DNA from: Desulfobulbus sp031547805
GTDB lineage: Bacteria; Desulfobacterota; Desulfobulbia; Desulfobulbales; Desulfobulbaceae
Assembly (NCBI RefSeq): GCF_031547805.1
Contig: NZ_JAVBRQ010000032.1
Location: 1 to 64,000, forward strand
DNA length: 64,000 bases
Direction: 5' to 3'
This document shows, piece after piece, positions 35,787 to 44,374 of this stretch. The notes beneath the pieces are model-generated. The model did not search any database. It was not told the DNA's origin and saw only the letters and a program-made list of their open reading frames with translations. A program made the translations under genes and the position numbers. Numbering within the stretch: position 1 is the first letter of the stretch; every line of letters begins with the position of its first letter.

Positions 35787-37904
35787 TTAGTGGTGTTTGG
35801 CCACCTGGGCCTGGATGGCGGTCAGGGCCACGGTATCGACGATGTCCTGGACCGTGCAGCCCCGCGACAGGTCGTTGACCGGTTTGTTCAGGCCCTGGAG
35901 GACCGGGCCCATGGCCACGGCATTGGCCGCGCGCTGCACCGCCTTGTAGGTGTTGTTGCCGGTGTTGAGGTCGGGGAAGATGAACACCGTTGCCCGGCCG
36001 GCCACCTGGGAATCCGGCGATTTGAGCGCCGCGACCTCGGTGTCGAAGGCCGCGTCGTACTGGAGGGGACCTTCCAGGGGATAATCGAGGCCGCGCTCGG
36101 CTATCAACTGCTTGGCAATGGCGGTGGCCTCGACCACCTTGTCCACATCCTCGCCCGAGCCGGAGGAGCCGGTGGAATAACTGAGCAGGGCCACCCGCGG
36201 CTCGATGCCGTAGATTCTGGCGGTTTCCGCGGAGCTGATCGCGATTTCCGCCAACTGGCGGGCATCGGGGTTGGGCACCACGGCGCAGTCGCCGAAGGCC
36301 AGGATCTTGGATTGCAGGCACATGATGAAGATCGAGGAGACCACCGAGACCCCGGGTTTGGTCTTGATGAACTCGAAGGCCGGCCGGATGGTTTGGGCGG
36401 TGGTGGTGACCGAGCCGCTGACCATGCCGTCGGCCAGCCCCTTGTGCACCATCATGGTACCGAAATAGGTGGGATCGGACATCCGATCGCGGGCCACGTC
36501 CATGACGATGCCGCGATGCTTGCGGATGTCGAAATAGGTCTGCACGAAATCGTCGTAATACTCCGAGGTGGTCGGGTCGACGATCGCCGCGCCTTCGATG
36601 TTGAGATTGAGCTTGGAGGCCTTGGCCCGGATTTCGTCCGCCTTGCCCAAAAGGGTGATCTCGGCGATGCCCCGGCGCAGGATGATGTCGGTGGCGTTGA
36701 GGATGCGTTCGCCCGTTCCCTCGGGCAGGACGATGCGCTGCTTGTCGCGCGAGGCCTTTTCCACCAGCGAATATTCGAACATGCGCGGGGTGATCCGGGT
36801 GGAGCGCTGGGCCACGATCCGCTTGGTGAGCTCGGGCACGTTGACATACTTGGCGAACCAGCCCAGGGCGGTGGCGATCCGCTTGTCGTCGGTGGGCTCG
36901 ATCCGGCCGTAGAGTTCGTTGACGCTCTGCACCGTGTCGTAGGTGTGCGATTCGACGAACAGCACCGGCACCGGGATGCCGGTCCACCCCTGGATCAGCC
37001 GTTGGACGCTGGGGCTGAGCTCGATGCCGCCGGTGATGAGGATGCCCGAAATGTTGGGATAGGCCGAGGATATCCGGCTGGCGAGGCTGGCGATGACGAT
37101 GTCGGACCGGTCGCCGGGGGTGATGATCAGGCTGCCTTCCTTGAGGTATTCCAGGAAGTTGCTGATCTGCATCGCCGCCACCAGGTAATTGCTCACCAGG
37201 TTGAGCATGCTGGGTTTGCCGTACAGCACCTCGGCGCCGAGCCAGCGCTTGACGTCGTCGATGGTCGGGTTGCCCAGGGCGCGGTTTTCCGGAATCACAT
37301 ACAGGGGATACGGCCGGCCGAACTGCTCGCGGCATTTGGCGTTGCTGGCGGTGTCGCGGAGGAAGGTCTCCGGGGCGCGGTTGATGATGCAGGCGGCGAT
37401 ATCCACCCCCTTTTCCTCCAGGGTGTCGATGGTGATCGCGGTCAGGGTGCAGATTTCCTCGGTGGATTTGTCGCGGCCCGAGGCGATGAGCAGCACCGGC
37501 GCGCCGAGGTTGGCGGCGATGTTGGCGTTGAGATCCAGTTCGAAGCCCGGGTCCTTGCCCTGAAAATCGGTGCCCTCGCAGAGGACGAAGTCGTATTTGG
37601 CCTCGAGCTGCTTGTATTTTTTGAGGATGTTCTCGTAGAGAATCTCCTCCTGGCCCGAGGTGATCAGCTGCCGCGCCTGGCTCAGGGTGTAGGCGTGGGT
37701 GTCGGTGTATTCGATATCGAGCTTGAAGTACTTGAGCACCAGGTTGAGATCGTGGTCGATCCGCCCGAAAACATGGTCGTTGATGATCGGGCGGAAAAAA
37801 GCGATCCGGCTGATTTCCTTCAGGATCACTTGCATGACGCCGAGAATGATGGCCGATTTACCGCTGCGTTCCTCGGCCGCGGTCACATAGAGATTGTTCG
37901 CCAT
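35787..37904 (-). CDS. pta: Phosphate acetyltransferase (long, three-domain form)
   Basis: A 705-residue long-form Pta, as in E. coli. Residues about 1-230 form a P-loop-like domain (LYVTAAEERSGKSAIILGVM). The DRTGG domain covers about 230-350 (ITPGDRSDIVIASLASRISS). The C-terminal 330 residues are the catalytic acetyl/butyryl transferase (IVLPEGTGERILNATDIILR, SYSTGSSGSG, FIFPDLNTGNNTYK). It converts acetyl-CoA and phosphate to acetyl phosphate. The ATG at 37904 starts at the domain's first strand, so the longer frame to 37982 is not used. First gene of pta-ackA. Confidence 0.96.
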   Translation of the reverse strand: MANNLYVTAAEERSGKSAIILGVMQVILKEISRIAFFRPIINDHVFGRIDHDLNLVLKYFKLDIEYTDTHAYTLSQARQLITSGQEEILYENILKKYKQLEAKYDFVLCEGTDFQGKDPGFELDLNANIAANLGAPVLLIASGRDKSTEEICTLTAITIDTLEEKGVDIAACIINRAPETFLRDTASNAKCREQFGRPYPLYVIPENRALGNPTIDDVKRWLGAEVLYGKPSMLNLVSNYLVAAMQISNFLEYLKEGSLIITPGDRSDIVIASLASRISSAYPNISGILITGGIELSPSVQRLIQGWTGIPVPVLFVESHTYDTVQSVNELYGRIEPTDDKRIATALGWFAKYVNVPELTKRIVAQRSTRITPRMFEYSLVEKASRDKQRIVLPEGTGERILNATDIILRRGIAEITLLGKADEIRAKASKLNLNIEGAAIVDPTTSEYYDDFVQTYFDIRKHRGIVMDVARDRMSDPTYFGTMMVHKGLADGMVSGSVTTTAQTIRPAFEFIKTKPGVSVVSSIFIMCLQSKILAFGDCAVVPNPDARQLAEIAISSAETARIYGIEPRVALLSYSTGSSGSGEDVDKVVEATAIAKQLIAERGLDYPLEGPLQYDAAFDTEVAALKSPDSQVAGRATVFIFPDLNTGNNTYKAVQRAANAVAMGPVLQGLNKPVNDLSRGCTVQDIVDTVALTAIQAQVAKHH

Positions 37905-37957
37905 GGCAGGTGCACCTCGTTTTGCCGCCGGGTTGGGCGGGATCGGGGGTGAATCGG

Positions 37958-37996
37958 AAAAAAGAATCGGTCCCGGTGGCACTGCTCCGGGACCGA
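37958..37996 (-). terminator. Intrinsic terminator between the lut genes and pta
   Basis: Minus strand: TCGGTCCCGG and CCGGGACCGA (10-bp stem, plus coordinates 37967-37976 and 37987-37996) followed by TTCTTTTTT. It lies about 80 bases after the lutAB stop and 54 bases before the pta start, so it separates the two units or attenuates read-through. Confidence 0.8.
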
Positions 37997-38075
37997 CTCG
38001 TATTTATGTGCTTTAACTGTAAGACGATTTGGACGTTCTCTCAAATTAAAATGCGGCATTGCCGCCGTTTGAGAG

Positions 38076-40238
38076 TCAACTCCCCGGTTTTTCCGGGGAA
38101 GATGGCAACTGTTCGGCCAGAATCTCCACCGTGTGCCGCACCCGGACCGGGGCGCCGTCCTGGTCCATGCCGCCCCGGATCTGCATGACGCAGCCCGGGC
38201 AGTCCATGGCCGCAATCGGAGCGCCGCTGTCCTTGATGTTCTTGAGTTTTCGTTGCAAAATCGGGGCCGATATCTCCGGCAGCTTGAGCGAGTAGGAGCC
38301 GCCCATGCCGCAGCAGGTGTCGCACTCGAACATCTCGGTGAGTTCGTACCCCGCCTGTCGCAGCAGTTGCCGCGGTGGCTGGTCCGCCTTCAAGGTCCGC
38401 TTGAGATGGCAGGAATCGTGATAGGTGATGGCACCCAACGCCTGGCCCTGCTTGAAGCTCAGGCGGCCCTGGTCCACCAATTTTTTCGCCAAGGTGGAGA
38501 AATCGACGGTCTTGGCGGCCAGTTCGCGGGCCTGCGGCAGCCACTGGGACTCGCCCAAGCTTTCGAAGGTGGCGATGAATTCATGGTCCAGGGCCACGGT
38601 GCAGGTCGGGCAGGCCGAGATTACGTAGTCGGCCCGTTCGGCCAACAGGGCCTTGATGTTGTCGGCCGCGTTGCGGGCCGCCACCTCGTAGGCGCCGTTG
38701 TACCGGGCCGGTGCCCCGCAGCAGGTCTGGTCGTCCGGGAACAGCACCTCGATGCCGGCGTGGTTGAGGAGCTTGACCAGTGCCTCGCCCATCTCGGGAT
38801 AGGCGAAGTCGATCAGGCAGCCGGCGTAGAAGACCGCCTTCTCCTTGAGCCCTTGCGGCTGTTCGATGGCGGGGAACAGGTCGCGGAAGGGCTTGGCGGC
38901 AATGGCCGGCAGGCTGCGGCCGTCGGTGAGGTCGGCCAGGAACATCGGCAGGTGGCGGATGAACTTGGTCCCCTTGGCAAAGGGTTTGGCGGCCACCGAG
39001 GCGGCCCGGAGCAGACCGTGGAACATCCGGCGGTTGTTGACCACCGAAAAGATCGACTTCTGCGCCAGCCCCATGCCCTGTTCCTTGACCAGCCGCCGCC
39101 GGATTTCCATGATCAGGCCGGGGATGTCGATCCGGCCCGGACAGACGTCCTTGCAGGCCCCGCACTGGATGCACAGGCCCTGAATCTCCTCCGAGCTTTT
39201 CAACTCGTCGTACCAGGCGGTGAGAATGGTGCCGATGCCGCCGGTGTAGACCTTGCCGAAGACATGCCCGCCCACCAGGCGGAAGATCGGGCAGACATTG
39301 AGACAGGAGGCGCAGCGGATGCACTGCAGGGCCTCTTTGAACATCGGATCGGCGGCCATGGCGCTGCGGCGGTTGTCCATGAGGACGATGTGCAGCTCCT
39401 TGGGCGAGCCGTCGCTGTTGGGCGTCGGCCCGGTGATGATCGAGACGTAGCTGGTGAGCAACTGGGCGGTGGCGCTGCGGGGCAGGGCCTTGAGAATCGG
39501 GGCGATGTCGCTGAACCGGGCCACCAGCTTCTCGATCCCGATCACGGCGATGTGGACCTTGGGCAGCGAGGTGACCAGGCGGGCGTTGCCCTCGTTGGTC
39601 ACCAGCGCGATCGAGCCGGTTTCGGCCACGGCGATGTTGGCGCCGGAGATGCCCATCTCGGCCCGGAGAAACTTGGGCCGCATCTCGCCCCGCGCCACCT
39701 TGACCAGGCGGGGAATGTCCGAGGCGAGCCGCTCGTCGACCTCCTTGGAAAAGAGTTCGGCCACCTCCTCCTTGGTCATGTGGATGGCGGGCATGACCAT
39801 GTGCGACGGGGTTTGCCCGGCCAACTGGATGATCCACTCGCCGAGATCGGTCTCGTTGACCTCGATCCCGGCCTTTTCCAGAAAGGCGTTGAGGTGGATT
39901 TCCTCGGTGGCCATGGACTTGGATTTGACGATCGATGTCACCCCGTTGTCGCGGGCCACCTTGAGAATGTATTGCCGCACCTCGGCCGGGTCGTCGGTGC
40001 AGAACACCTTGGCCCCCCTGGCCTCGGCGTTTTTGCGGAACAGTTCGGCCAACTCGGCCAGATGGGAGGCGGCGGAGCCCTTCAGCTCGGCGATCCGGCC
40101 CCGCAACTCCTCGAAATCGATTCCTTCGTAGGCCTTGGCCCGGTTGACCTTGTAGGCCTCGGAAAACTTGCCCAGGGCCCCGGTGAGATTAGCGTTGTGC
40201 AGGGCGCGGTCGATGGATGCCTTGAATTCTTGCTGCAT
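38076..40238 (-). CDS. LutB-LutA fusion, iron-sulfur subunit of L-lactate dehydrogenase
   Basis: A 720-residue fusion. Residues about 1-440 are LutB/LldF: the DUF162-like domain with SKSMATEEIHLN and GANIAVAETGSIAL, then two 4Fe-4S motifs CIRCASCLNVCP and CIQCGACKDVCP. Residues about 480-720 are LutA/LldE, with two cysteine-rich CCG repeats (ACTxC-type DDQTCCGAPARYNGAY and FECDTCCGMGGSYSLKLPE) typical of heterodisulfide-reductase-like electron carriers. In Bacillus and Shewanella these are separate proteins of a three-part L-lactate oxidase; a fused form is typical of Desulfovibrio-like anaerobes. The ATG at 40238 overlaps the lutC stop (TGATG). Confidence 0.93.
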   Translation of the reverse strand: MQQEFKASIDRALHNANLTGALGKFSEAYKVNRAKAYEGIDFEELRGRIAELKGSAASHLAELAELFRKNAEARGAKVFCTDDPAEVRQYILKVARDNGVTSIVKSKSMATEEIHLNAFLEKAGIEVNETDLGEWIIQLAGQTPSHMVMPAIHMTKEEVAELFSKEVDERLASDIPRLVKVARGEMRPKFLRAEMGISGANIAVAETGSIALVTNEGNARLVTSLPKVHIAVIGIEKLVARFSDIAPILKALPRSATAQLLTSYVSIITGPTPNSDGSPKELHIVLMDNRRSAMAADPMFKEALQCIRCASCLNVCPIFRLVGGHVFGKVYTGGIGTILTAWYDELKSSEEIQGLCIQCGACKDVCPGRIDIPGLIMEIRRRLVKEQGMGLAQKSIFSVVNNRRMFHGLLRAASVAAKPFAKGTKFIRHLPMFLADLTDGRSLPAIAAKPFRDLFPAIEQPQGLKEKAVFYAGCLIDFAYPEMGEALVKLLNHAGIEVLFPDDQTCCGAPARYNGAYEVAARNAADNIKALLAERADYVISACPTCTVALDHEFIATFESLGESQWLPQARELAAKTVDFSTLAKKLVDQGRLSFKQGQALGAITYHDSCHLKRTLKADQPPRQLLRQAGYELTEMFECDTCCGMGGSYSLKLPEISAPILQRKLKNIKDSGAPIAAMDCPGCVMQIRGGMDQDGAPVRVRHTVEILAEQLPSSPEKPGS

Positions 40239-40786
40239 CAGAGGGTTCCTCCCATCCGGTCGATGAAGACGATGACCAGCCGCTCGGGCCCGTGGACTCC
40301 GATGGTCAGGACCCGCTCGATATCGGCGGTCCGGCTCGGGCCGGTGATCATGGCGATATAGGCGGCCTGCTCCGGCCGGATGTCGGCCAGCCAGGCCGGC
40401 ATGTCCGGCCGCAGGCCGTCGGTTTCGATCAGGGCGACATGGACGGACGGCAAGGTGGAAACCAGCCGTTTGTCGATGGCGGTGGCATCCTGCACCAGGG
40501 TGCCGGTGTCGGCCAGGGCCCAGTCGACCTGACTGATGCCGACCTTGGCCGCCGCGGCCCGCTCCCGGGTCACCTCGAACGAGAGCCCGGGAATCGCGGC
40601 CAGCTGCGACCGGTCCACCCGGTCCAGGAAGGGGCAGGAGGCGACAACCCCGTACTGTCCGTCCCGGTCGGCCACGCCCTGGTCCCGAAGAAAGCCGACG
40701 AGAAAGGACAAGGCCTCGGCCTCGGAGGCGAAGCGATGCACCTCGGCGCTCACGCTTTCTGCTCTCGATTTGAACTGTTCGTACAT
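40238..40786 (-). CDS. LutC/LldG-type lactate utilisation protein
   Basis: A 182-residue DUF162 protein, third component of the LutABC lactate oxidation complex. VDWALADTGTLVQDA and the RLVSTLPSVHVALIETDGL stretch are the family core; the C-terminal IAMITGPSRTADIERVLTIG VHGPE region is typical. GGAGGG is six bases upstream of the ATG. First gene of the lutC-lutBA operon, divergent from the lactate permease gene across a 314-base control region. Confidence 0.92.
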   Translation of the reverse strand: MYEQFKSRAESVSAEVHRFASEAEALSFLVGFLRDQGVADRDGQYGVVASCPFLDRVDRSQLAAIPGLSFEVTRERAAAAKVGISQVDWALADTGTLVQDATAIDKRLVSTLPSVHVALIETDGLRPDMPAWLADIRPEQAAYIAMITGPSRTADIERVLTIGVHGPERLVIVFIDRMGGTL

Positions 40787-40884
40787 TTTTCCTCCCTCCG
40801 GGGATGCGTCCCCGGTGTCTCCGGTCCACCCGGCAACCGCCCTTGCGTCCTGCGCTCGAAGATATCGGTCAGCCGGGTTTGTGA

Positions 40885-40939
40885 AATTTGTAAAACAAAA
40901 TTTTTAGTCACCATATTTCATCCTATTGCCCCTTGTCAA
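40885..40939 (-). promoter_or_regulatory. Putative promoter and degenerate operator of the lut operon
   Basis: On the minus strand TTGACA (complement of 40934-40939), 18-base spacer, TATGGT (complement of 40910-40915). Just downstream is AATTTGT-AAA-ACAAAAT (40885-40901 on the plus strand), a diverged version of the AATTGGT-N3-ACCAATT palindrome found at 40995. Confidence 0.5.
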
Positions 40940-40970
40940 CATGCTTTTGTGGCATACATATAAAAAAATG

Positions 40971-41011
40971 TTGACAAGTTAACGGCAAAAAGATAATTGG
41001 TAATACCAATT
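40971..41011 (+). promoter_or_regulatory. Lactate permease promoter with PdhR/LldR-like operator on the -10
   Basis: TTGACA (40971-40976), 17 bases, TAATTG (40994-40999). A perfect palindrome AATTGGT-AAT-ACCAATT (40995-41011) covers the -10 and start region. AATTGGTNNNACCAATT is the known site type for PdhR and related FadR-subfamily GntR repressors; such a regulator is encoded at 43423. Confidence 0.8.
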
Positions 41012-41100
41012 GAAGAACAAACGCGCGCGCTTTTGTAGGAACCCGGTATCGCCCCGATTCCGGGGTTGTTCATCCACCCTCCGCTCAAGGAAATTTGCCC

Positions 41101-43047
41101 ATGCCCTGGATTCAAAACTATACCCCTGTCGGGGAAAGCCTCGGAATGTCGGCTTTGGTCGCCGCGGTTCCGCTGGTTGTCATTTTCATTTGCCTCGCGT
41201 TGCTCAAAATGAAGGCGCACAAGGCCTCGCTGCTGGCGGTGGCGTCAGCGCTCGCCATTGCCGTCGTCGTATGGGGCATGCCGCTTAAGCTGGCCGGCCT
41301 GGCCTTTGGTCAAGGCGCGGCCTTTGGTCTTTTTCCGGTCTTCTACATCGTGCTGACCACCCTGTTTCTCTACAATATCACCGTCGAAGGCGGTCAGTTC
41401 GAGATCATCCGCGCCTCCCTGGCTGGGCTCACCGCCGACCGCCGTATCCAGGCGCTGTTGATCGCCTTCTGCTTCGGGGCCTTCATCGAGGGCGCCGCCG
41501 GCTTCGGCACGCCGGTGGCCATTGCCGGCGCCACCCTGGTGGGGCTCGGCTTCCGGCCGCTGTATGCCGCCGGCATCTGTCTGGTGGCCAACACCGCGCC
41601 GGTGGCCTTCGGTGCCATCGGCATCCCGGTGGTCGCCCTGTCGGCGGTCATGGGCTATGACGACACCGGCATGATGAAGCTCTCGGCCATGGTCGGCCAC
41701 CAGCTGCCTTTCCTCTCGCTCATGATTCCTTTCTACGTCATCGTCATGATGGCGGGCTTCAAAAGGGCCATGGAAGTCTTTCCGGCGATCGCGGTCTGCG
41801 GTCTGGTTTTTGCCCTGGCCCAATACGTCACCGCCAGCTTCATCGGCCCCTATCTGCCGGACATCACCGCCTCGTTGGCCTCCATGGCGGCCCTGGTGCT
41901 GTTGCTCCGTGTCTGGCAGCCCAAGGAGAATTTCGTTTTCGCCCACGAACAGCAGGCGATCAAGGAAGAGCACAGCTACACCGGCGCCCAGATCTTCCGC
42001 GCCTGGACCCCGTACCTGTTCCTCACCGTCATGGTGCTGCTCTGGGGCATTCCCTCGGTAAAAAATGTGCTCGACCAGAGCAAGGTGGTCTTTGCCGTGC
42101 CCGGTCTGGACAACATGATCGTCAAGAAGGTGACCACCCCGGACGAGGGCCTGCGGCGCATTGCCGCGGTCACCGGTGAGATCGACAAGCTGGCCGCGGC
42201 CCTGCCCCAGAGCGATACCCAGGGGGCAAAGGCGCTGGCGGTGCTCGGCGAGCTCAAGGCCCTGCAATCGAATCTGGCCCCGGTCGAGCAGCGATTGGTC
42301 GGCAAGGGCGCGGTGTTGCCCGAGGAGCGCTTCACCGCCTTTGAGCCGATTTTCAAGAAGGCGGATGAGCTGAAAAAGCTGGGCGAAGACCTGGTGCGGG
42401 ACAAGGTGGTGGAAAAAGATCAGTTCAAGGCGATCAACAAGGCCCTGGCCGATCAGCTGCCCGCCCGGATTCCGGCCAAGTACACCTTTAATTTCATGTC
42501 CGCGGCCGGCACTGCCATCCTGATCGCGGCCCTGCTCTCGGCCTTGGTTTGCGGCGTGCGGTTCGGGTCGGTGTTCAAGATCGCGGTCAAGACCGTCGTC
42601 GACATGCGCTACCCGGCCCTGACCGTGGCCTCGGTCCTGGGGCTGGCCTACATCATGAACAATTCCGGCATGACCAATTGCCTCGGCTTGGCCTTCACCA
42701 AGACCGGCCATTGGTTCCCGCTGATCGCGCCGCTGCTCGGCTGGCTGGGCGTGTTCCTCACCGGTTCGGACACCTCCAGTAATGTACTGTTCGGCGGTTT
42801 GCAGAAGGCCACGGCCGAGCAGTTGGGGATCAGTCCGATCCTGACCGGCGCAGCTAACACCAGCGGCGGTGTCATGGGCAAGATGATCTCGCCCCAGTCG
42901 CTGGCCGTCGCCACCGCCGCCTGCGGCATGGTGGGCGAGGAGGGCACTTTGTTCCGATTCACCCTGAAGCATTCGCTCTTCCTGACCTTCCTGGTCTGCG
43001 TCATCGTCTATCTCCAGGCCTATCACCTGCAGTGGATGATTCCGTGA
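41101..43047 (+). CDS. lctP: L-lactate permease (LctP family)
   Basis: A 648-residue LctP-type lactate:proton symporter with about 12-14 membrane helices. Conserved segments: FCFGAFIEGAAGFGTPVAIA, ANTAPVAFGAIGIPVVAL, and LTGSDTSSNVLFGGLQK near the C-terminus. Between about residues 325 and 460 there is a soluble, charged stretch (KKVTTPDEGLRRIAAVTGEI, LGELKALQSNLAPVEQRLVG) about 100 residues longer than the loop in most family members. Start is ATG 41101, with AAGGA ten bases upstream. Lone transcript ended by the terminator at 43185. Confidence 0.95.
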   Translation: MPWIQNYTPVGESLGMSALVAAVPLVVIFICLALLKMKAHKASLLAVASALAIAVVVWGMPLKLAGLAFGQGAAFGLFPVFYIVLTTLFLYNITVEGGQFEIIRASLAGLTADRRIQALLIAFCFGAFIEGAAGFGTPVAIAGATLVGLGFRPLYAAGICLVANTAPVAFGAIGIPVVALSAVMGYDDTGMMKLSAMVGHQLPFLSLMIPFYVIVMMAGFKRAMEVFPAIAVCGLVFALAQYVTASFIGPYLPDITASLASMAALVLLLRVWQPKENFVFAHEQQAIKEEHSYTGAQIFRAWTPYLFLTVMVLLWGIPSVKNVLDQSKVVFAVPGLDNMIVKKVTTPDEGLRRIAAVTGEIDKLAAALPQSDTQGAKALAVLGELKALQSNLAPVEQRLVGKGAVLPEERFTAFEPIFKKADELKKLGEDLVRDKVVEKDQFKAINKALADQLPARIPAKYTFNFMSAAGTAILIAALLSALVCGVRFGSVFKIAVKTVVDMRYPALTVASVLGLAYIMNNSGMTNCLGLAFTKTGHWFPLIAPLLGWLGVFLTGSDTSSNVLFGGLQKATAEQLGISPILTGAANTSGGVMGKMISPQSLAVATAACGMVGEEGTLFRFTLKHSLFLTFLVCVIVYLQAYHLQWMIP

Positions 43048-43184
43048 TCGCGCCATTTGTCCCTTTTCTCCAGGAGTTGTCCGGTTTGTTCCCTCTGTCC
43101 GGATGACGCGCCCCCCTGGAGAAAGGGACGAATACCTGCGGCAGGGTGCTTCCCTATGGACCTTGCCGCACCCCCCTTGTCTTT

Positions 43185-43213
43185 GGGGGACGCCAGCGCG
43201 TCCCCCTTTTTTT
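43185..43213 (+). terminator. Intrinsic terminator of lctP
   Basis: GGGGGACGC (43185-43193), loop CAGC, GCGTCCCCC (43198-43206), then seven T. It stands 140 bases after the permease stop; nothing coding is evident between. Confidence 0.9.
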
Positions 43214-43286
43214 ATTCCGATCGCAGTCTGTCCGTTCTGGCAAAAACGGGAGCGCGACAGCGGGGAACGGAGCAGGAAGGTGTCCG

Positions 43287-43409
43287 ATGTACGCATTTTT
43301 CCATGGGCTGGCGAGCGCCGCCGGCGCATGGATCGCCTGGGTGACAACCTGTTGCAATGTCAAGGGTATTGGAGTAGAAAGGGTTGGTTTAGGGGCCACT
43401 TCCATCTGA
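43287..43409 (+). CDS. Possible 40-residue membrane peptide
   Basis: ATG at 43287 with AGGAAGG six to eleven bases upstream opens a 40-codon frame. Its first 24 residues are hydrophobic (MYAFFHGLASAAGAWIAWVT, then Thr-Cys-Cys) and could be one membrane helix; the opening MYAFFHG recalls the start of small respiratory membrane subunits. It ends 13 bases before the GntR gene. I cannot exclude a chance frame or a gene relic. Confidence 0.3.
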   Translation: MYAFFHGLASAAGAWIAWVTTCCNVKGIGVERVGLGATSI

Positions 43410-43422
43410 AGCCGGGGACAGC

Positions 43423-44142
43423 ATGAAATTCAAGCCGATCAAACCGAAAAAGGTTTCCAGCCAGATCGCCGACCAGATCCGCGACTCCATTCTTGCCGGC
43501 GACTTCACTCCCGGCGAGAAGTTGCCGCCGGAGCGCGAGCTGGCGGAAATGTTCGGCGTATCCCGGCCTTCGGTGCGCGAGGCGCTGAATTTGCTTGCCT
43601 CGTCGGGCCTGGTCATGTCGTATCAGGGCGGCGGCACGGTGGTGCTCTCCCTGGTCGAGGCCGGGCAGGGCAATACCTTGAGCGACCTCATTCGCAGTCA
43701 GCAGGAGCGCGCGCTGGAGGTGATCGAGGTCCGTAAGTGCATGGAATCGTGGACCGCCTACTACGCGGCCCAGCGGGCTCTGTCCGAGGACCTGTGCCGG
43801 ATGGAGGAGATCCTGGCGGGCATGGAAAAAAATCTGGTTGCGGATCTGCCCTCGGAGGATCTCGACGCCAACCTGCACATCGTCATCGCCCGCGCCACCC
43901 ACAACGTTGTCTGGCTGCACCTGATGCAGTCCATCTTCGATGCCATGAAGGAATTCCAGCGCGGGGTCTGGCGCGCGGTCTACCTCACCACCGAGGATCG
44001 CAACCTGCTGTTCCGCCACCACGCCGACATAGTCGCCGCCATCCGCTCCCGCGATGCCGATGCCGCCCGCGACACCATGCTCCATCATCTCACCTTTGCC
44101 GAAAAACGAAGCATCGCCTACGTGGCCCGGGGCGCGGCCTGA
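43423..44142 (+). CDS. FadR-subfamily GntR regulator (LldR/PdhR-like)
   Basis: A 239-residue repressor. Winged helix-turn-helix at residues 8-75: QIADQIRDSILAGDFTPGEK LPPERELAEMFGVSRPSVRE in two parts, followed by the wing GGGTVV. The FCD ligand domain has metal-binding acidic and His residues in DANLHIVIARATHN, RHHADIVAAI and MLHHLTF. Such proteins bind AATTGGTNNNACCAATT-type sites and respond to lactate or pyruvate. Matching sites occur at 40995 and, less perfectly, at 44269, so it likely governs both lactate transport and oxidation genes. No strong ribosome site is seen before ATG 43423. Confidence 0.92.
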   Translation: MKFKPIKPKKVSSQIADQIRDSILAGDFTPGEKLPPERELAEMFGVSRPSVREALNLLASSGLVMSYQGGGTVVLSLVEAGQGNTLSDLIRSQQERALEVIEVRKCMESWTAYYAAQRALSEDLCRMEEILAGMEKNLVADLPSEDLDANLHIVIARATHNVVWLHLMQSIFDAMKEFQRGVWRAVYLTTEDRNLLFRHHADIVAAIRSRDADAARDTMLHHLTFAEKRSIAYVARGAA

Positions 44143-44244
44143 CCGTACCGCCCAGCCGGCAAATTTTTCCCGCCCACCTGTTGTTTTCAGCCTCATCGCC
44201 GCCTTCTTTCCGGTGGTTATCTCCTCTTGCAGTCGAAGAAATAT

Positions 44245-44285
44245 TTGACAGATCAATTTCTATTTGATAATTGGTATGACAACAA
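44245..44285 (+). promoter_or_regulatory. Promoter and operator half-site of the glcD-glcF operon
   Basis: TTGACA (44245-44250), 17 bases, TAATTG (44268-44273), with AATTGGT-ATG-ACAACAA (44269-44285) over the -10. The design copies the lctP promoter, with the left half-site intact and the right one degenerate. Confidence 0.72.
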
Positions 44286-44374
44286 TACCGCAACCGCGGC
44301 CGGTTCTGATTTCAAGCAGTTAGGCGGGCAGACCGAACCGGTCCGGGCAACCCCATCATACGAGGATCGCCGAC

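Noticed and set aside
35790..37952. 720-codon open frame on the plus strand
   Set aside because: Antisense to pta, which has clear domains; no recognisable protein pattern.
38133..40361. 742-codon open frame on the plus strand
   Set aside because: Antisense shadow of the LutB-LutA gene; repetitive Gly/Asp/His/Val composition with no motif, caused by GC-biased third positions.
41245..43347. 700-codon minus-strand frame
   Set aside because: Antisense to lctP; composition is His/Gly/Asp-rich without structure.
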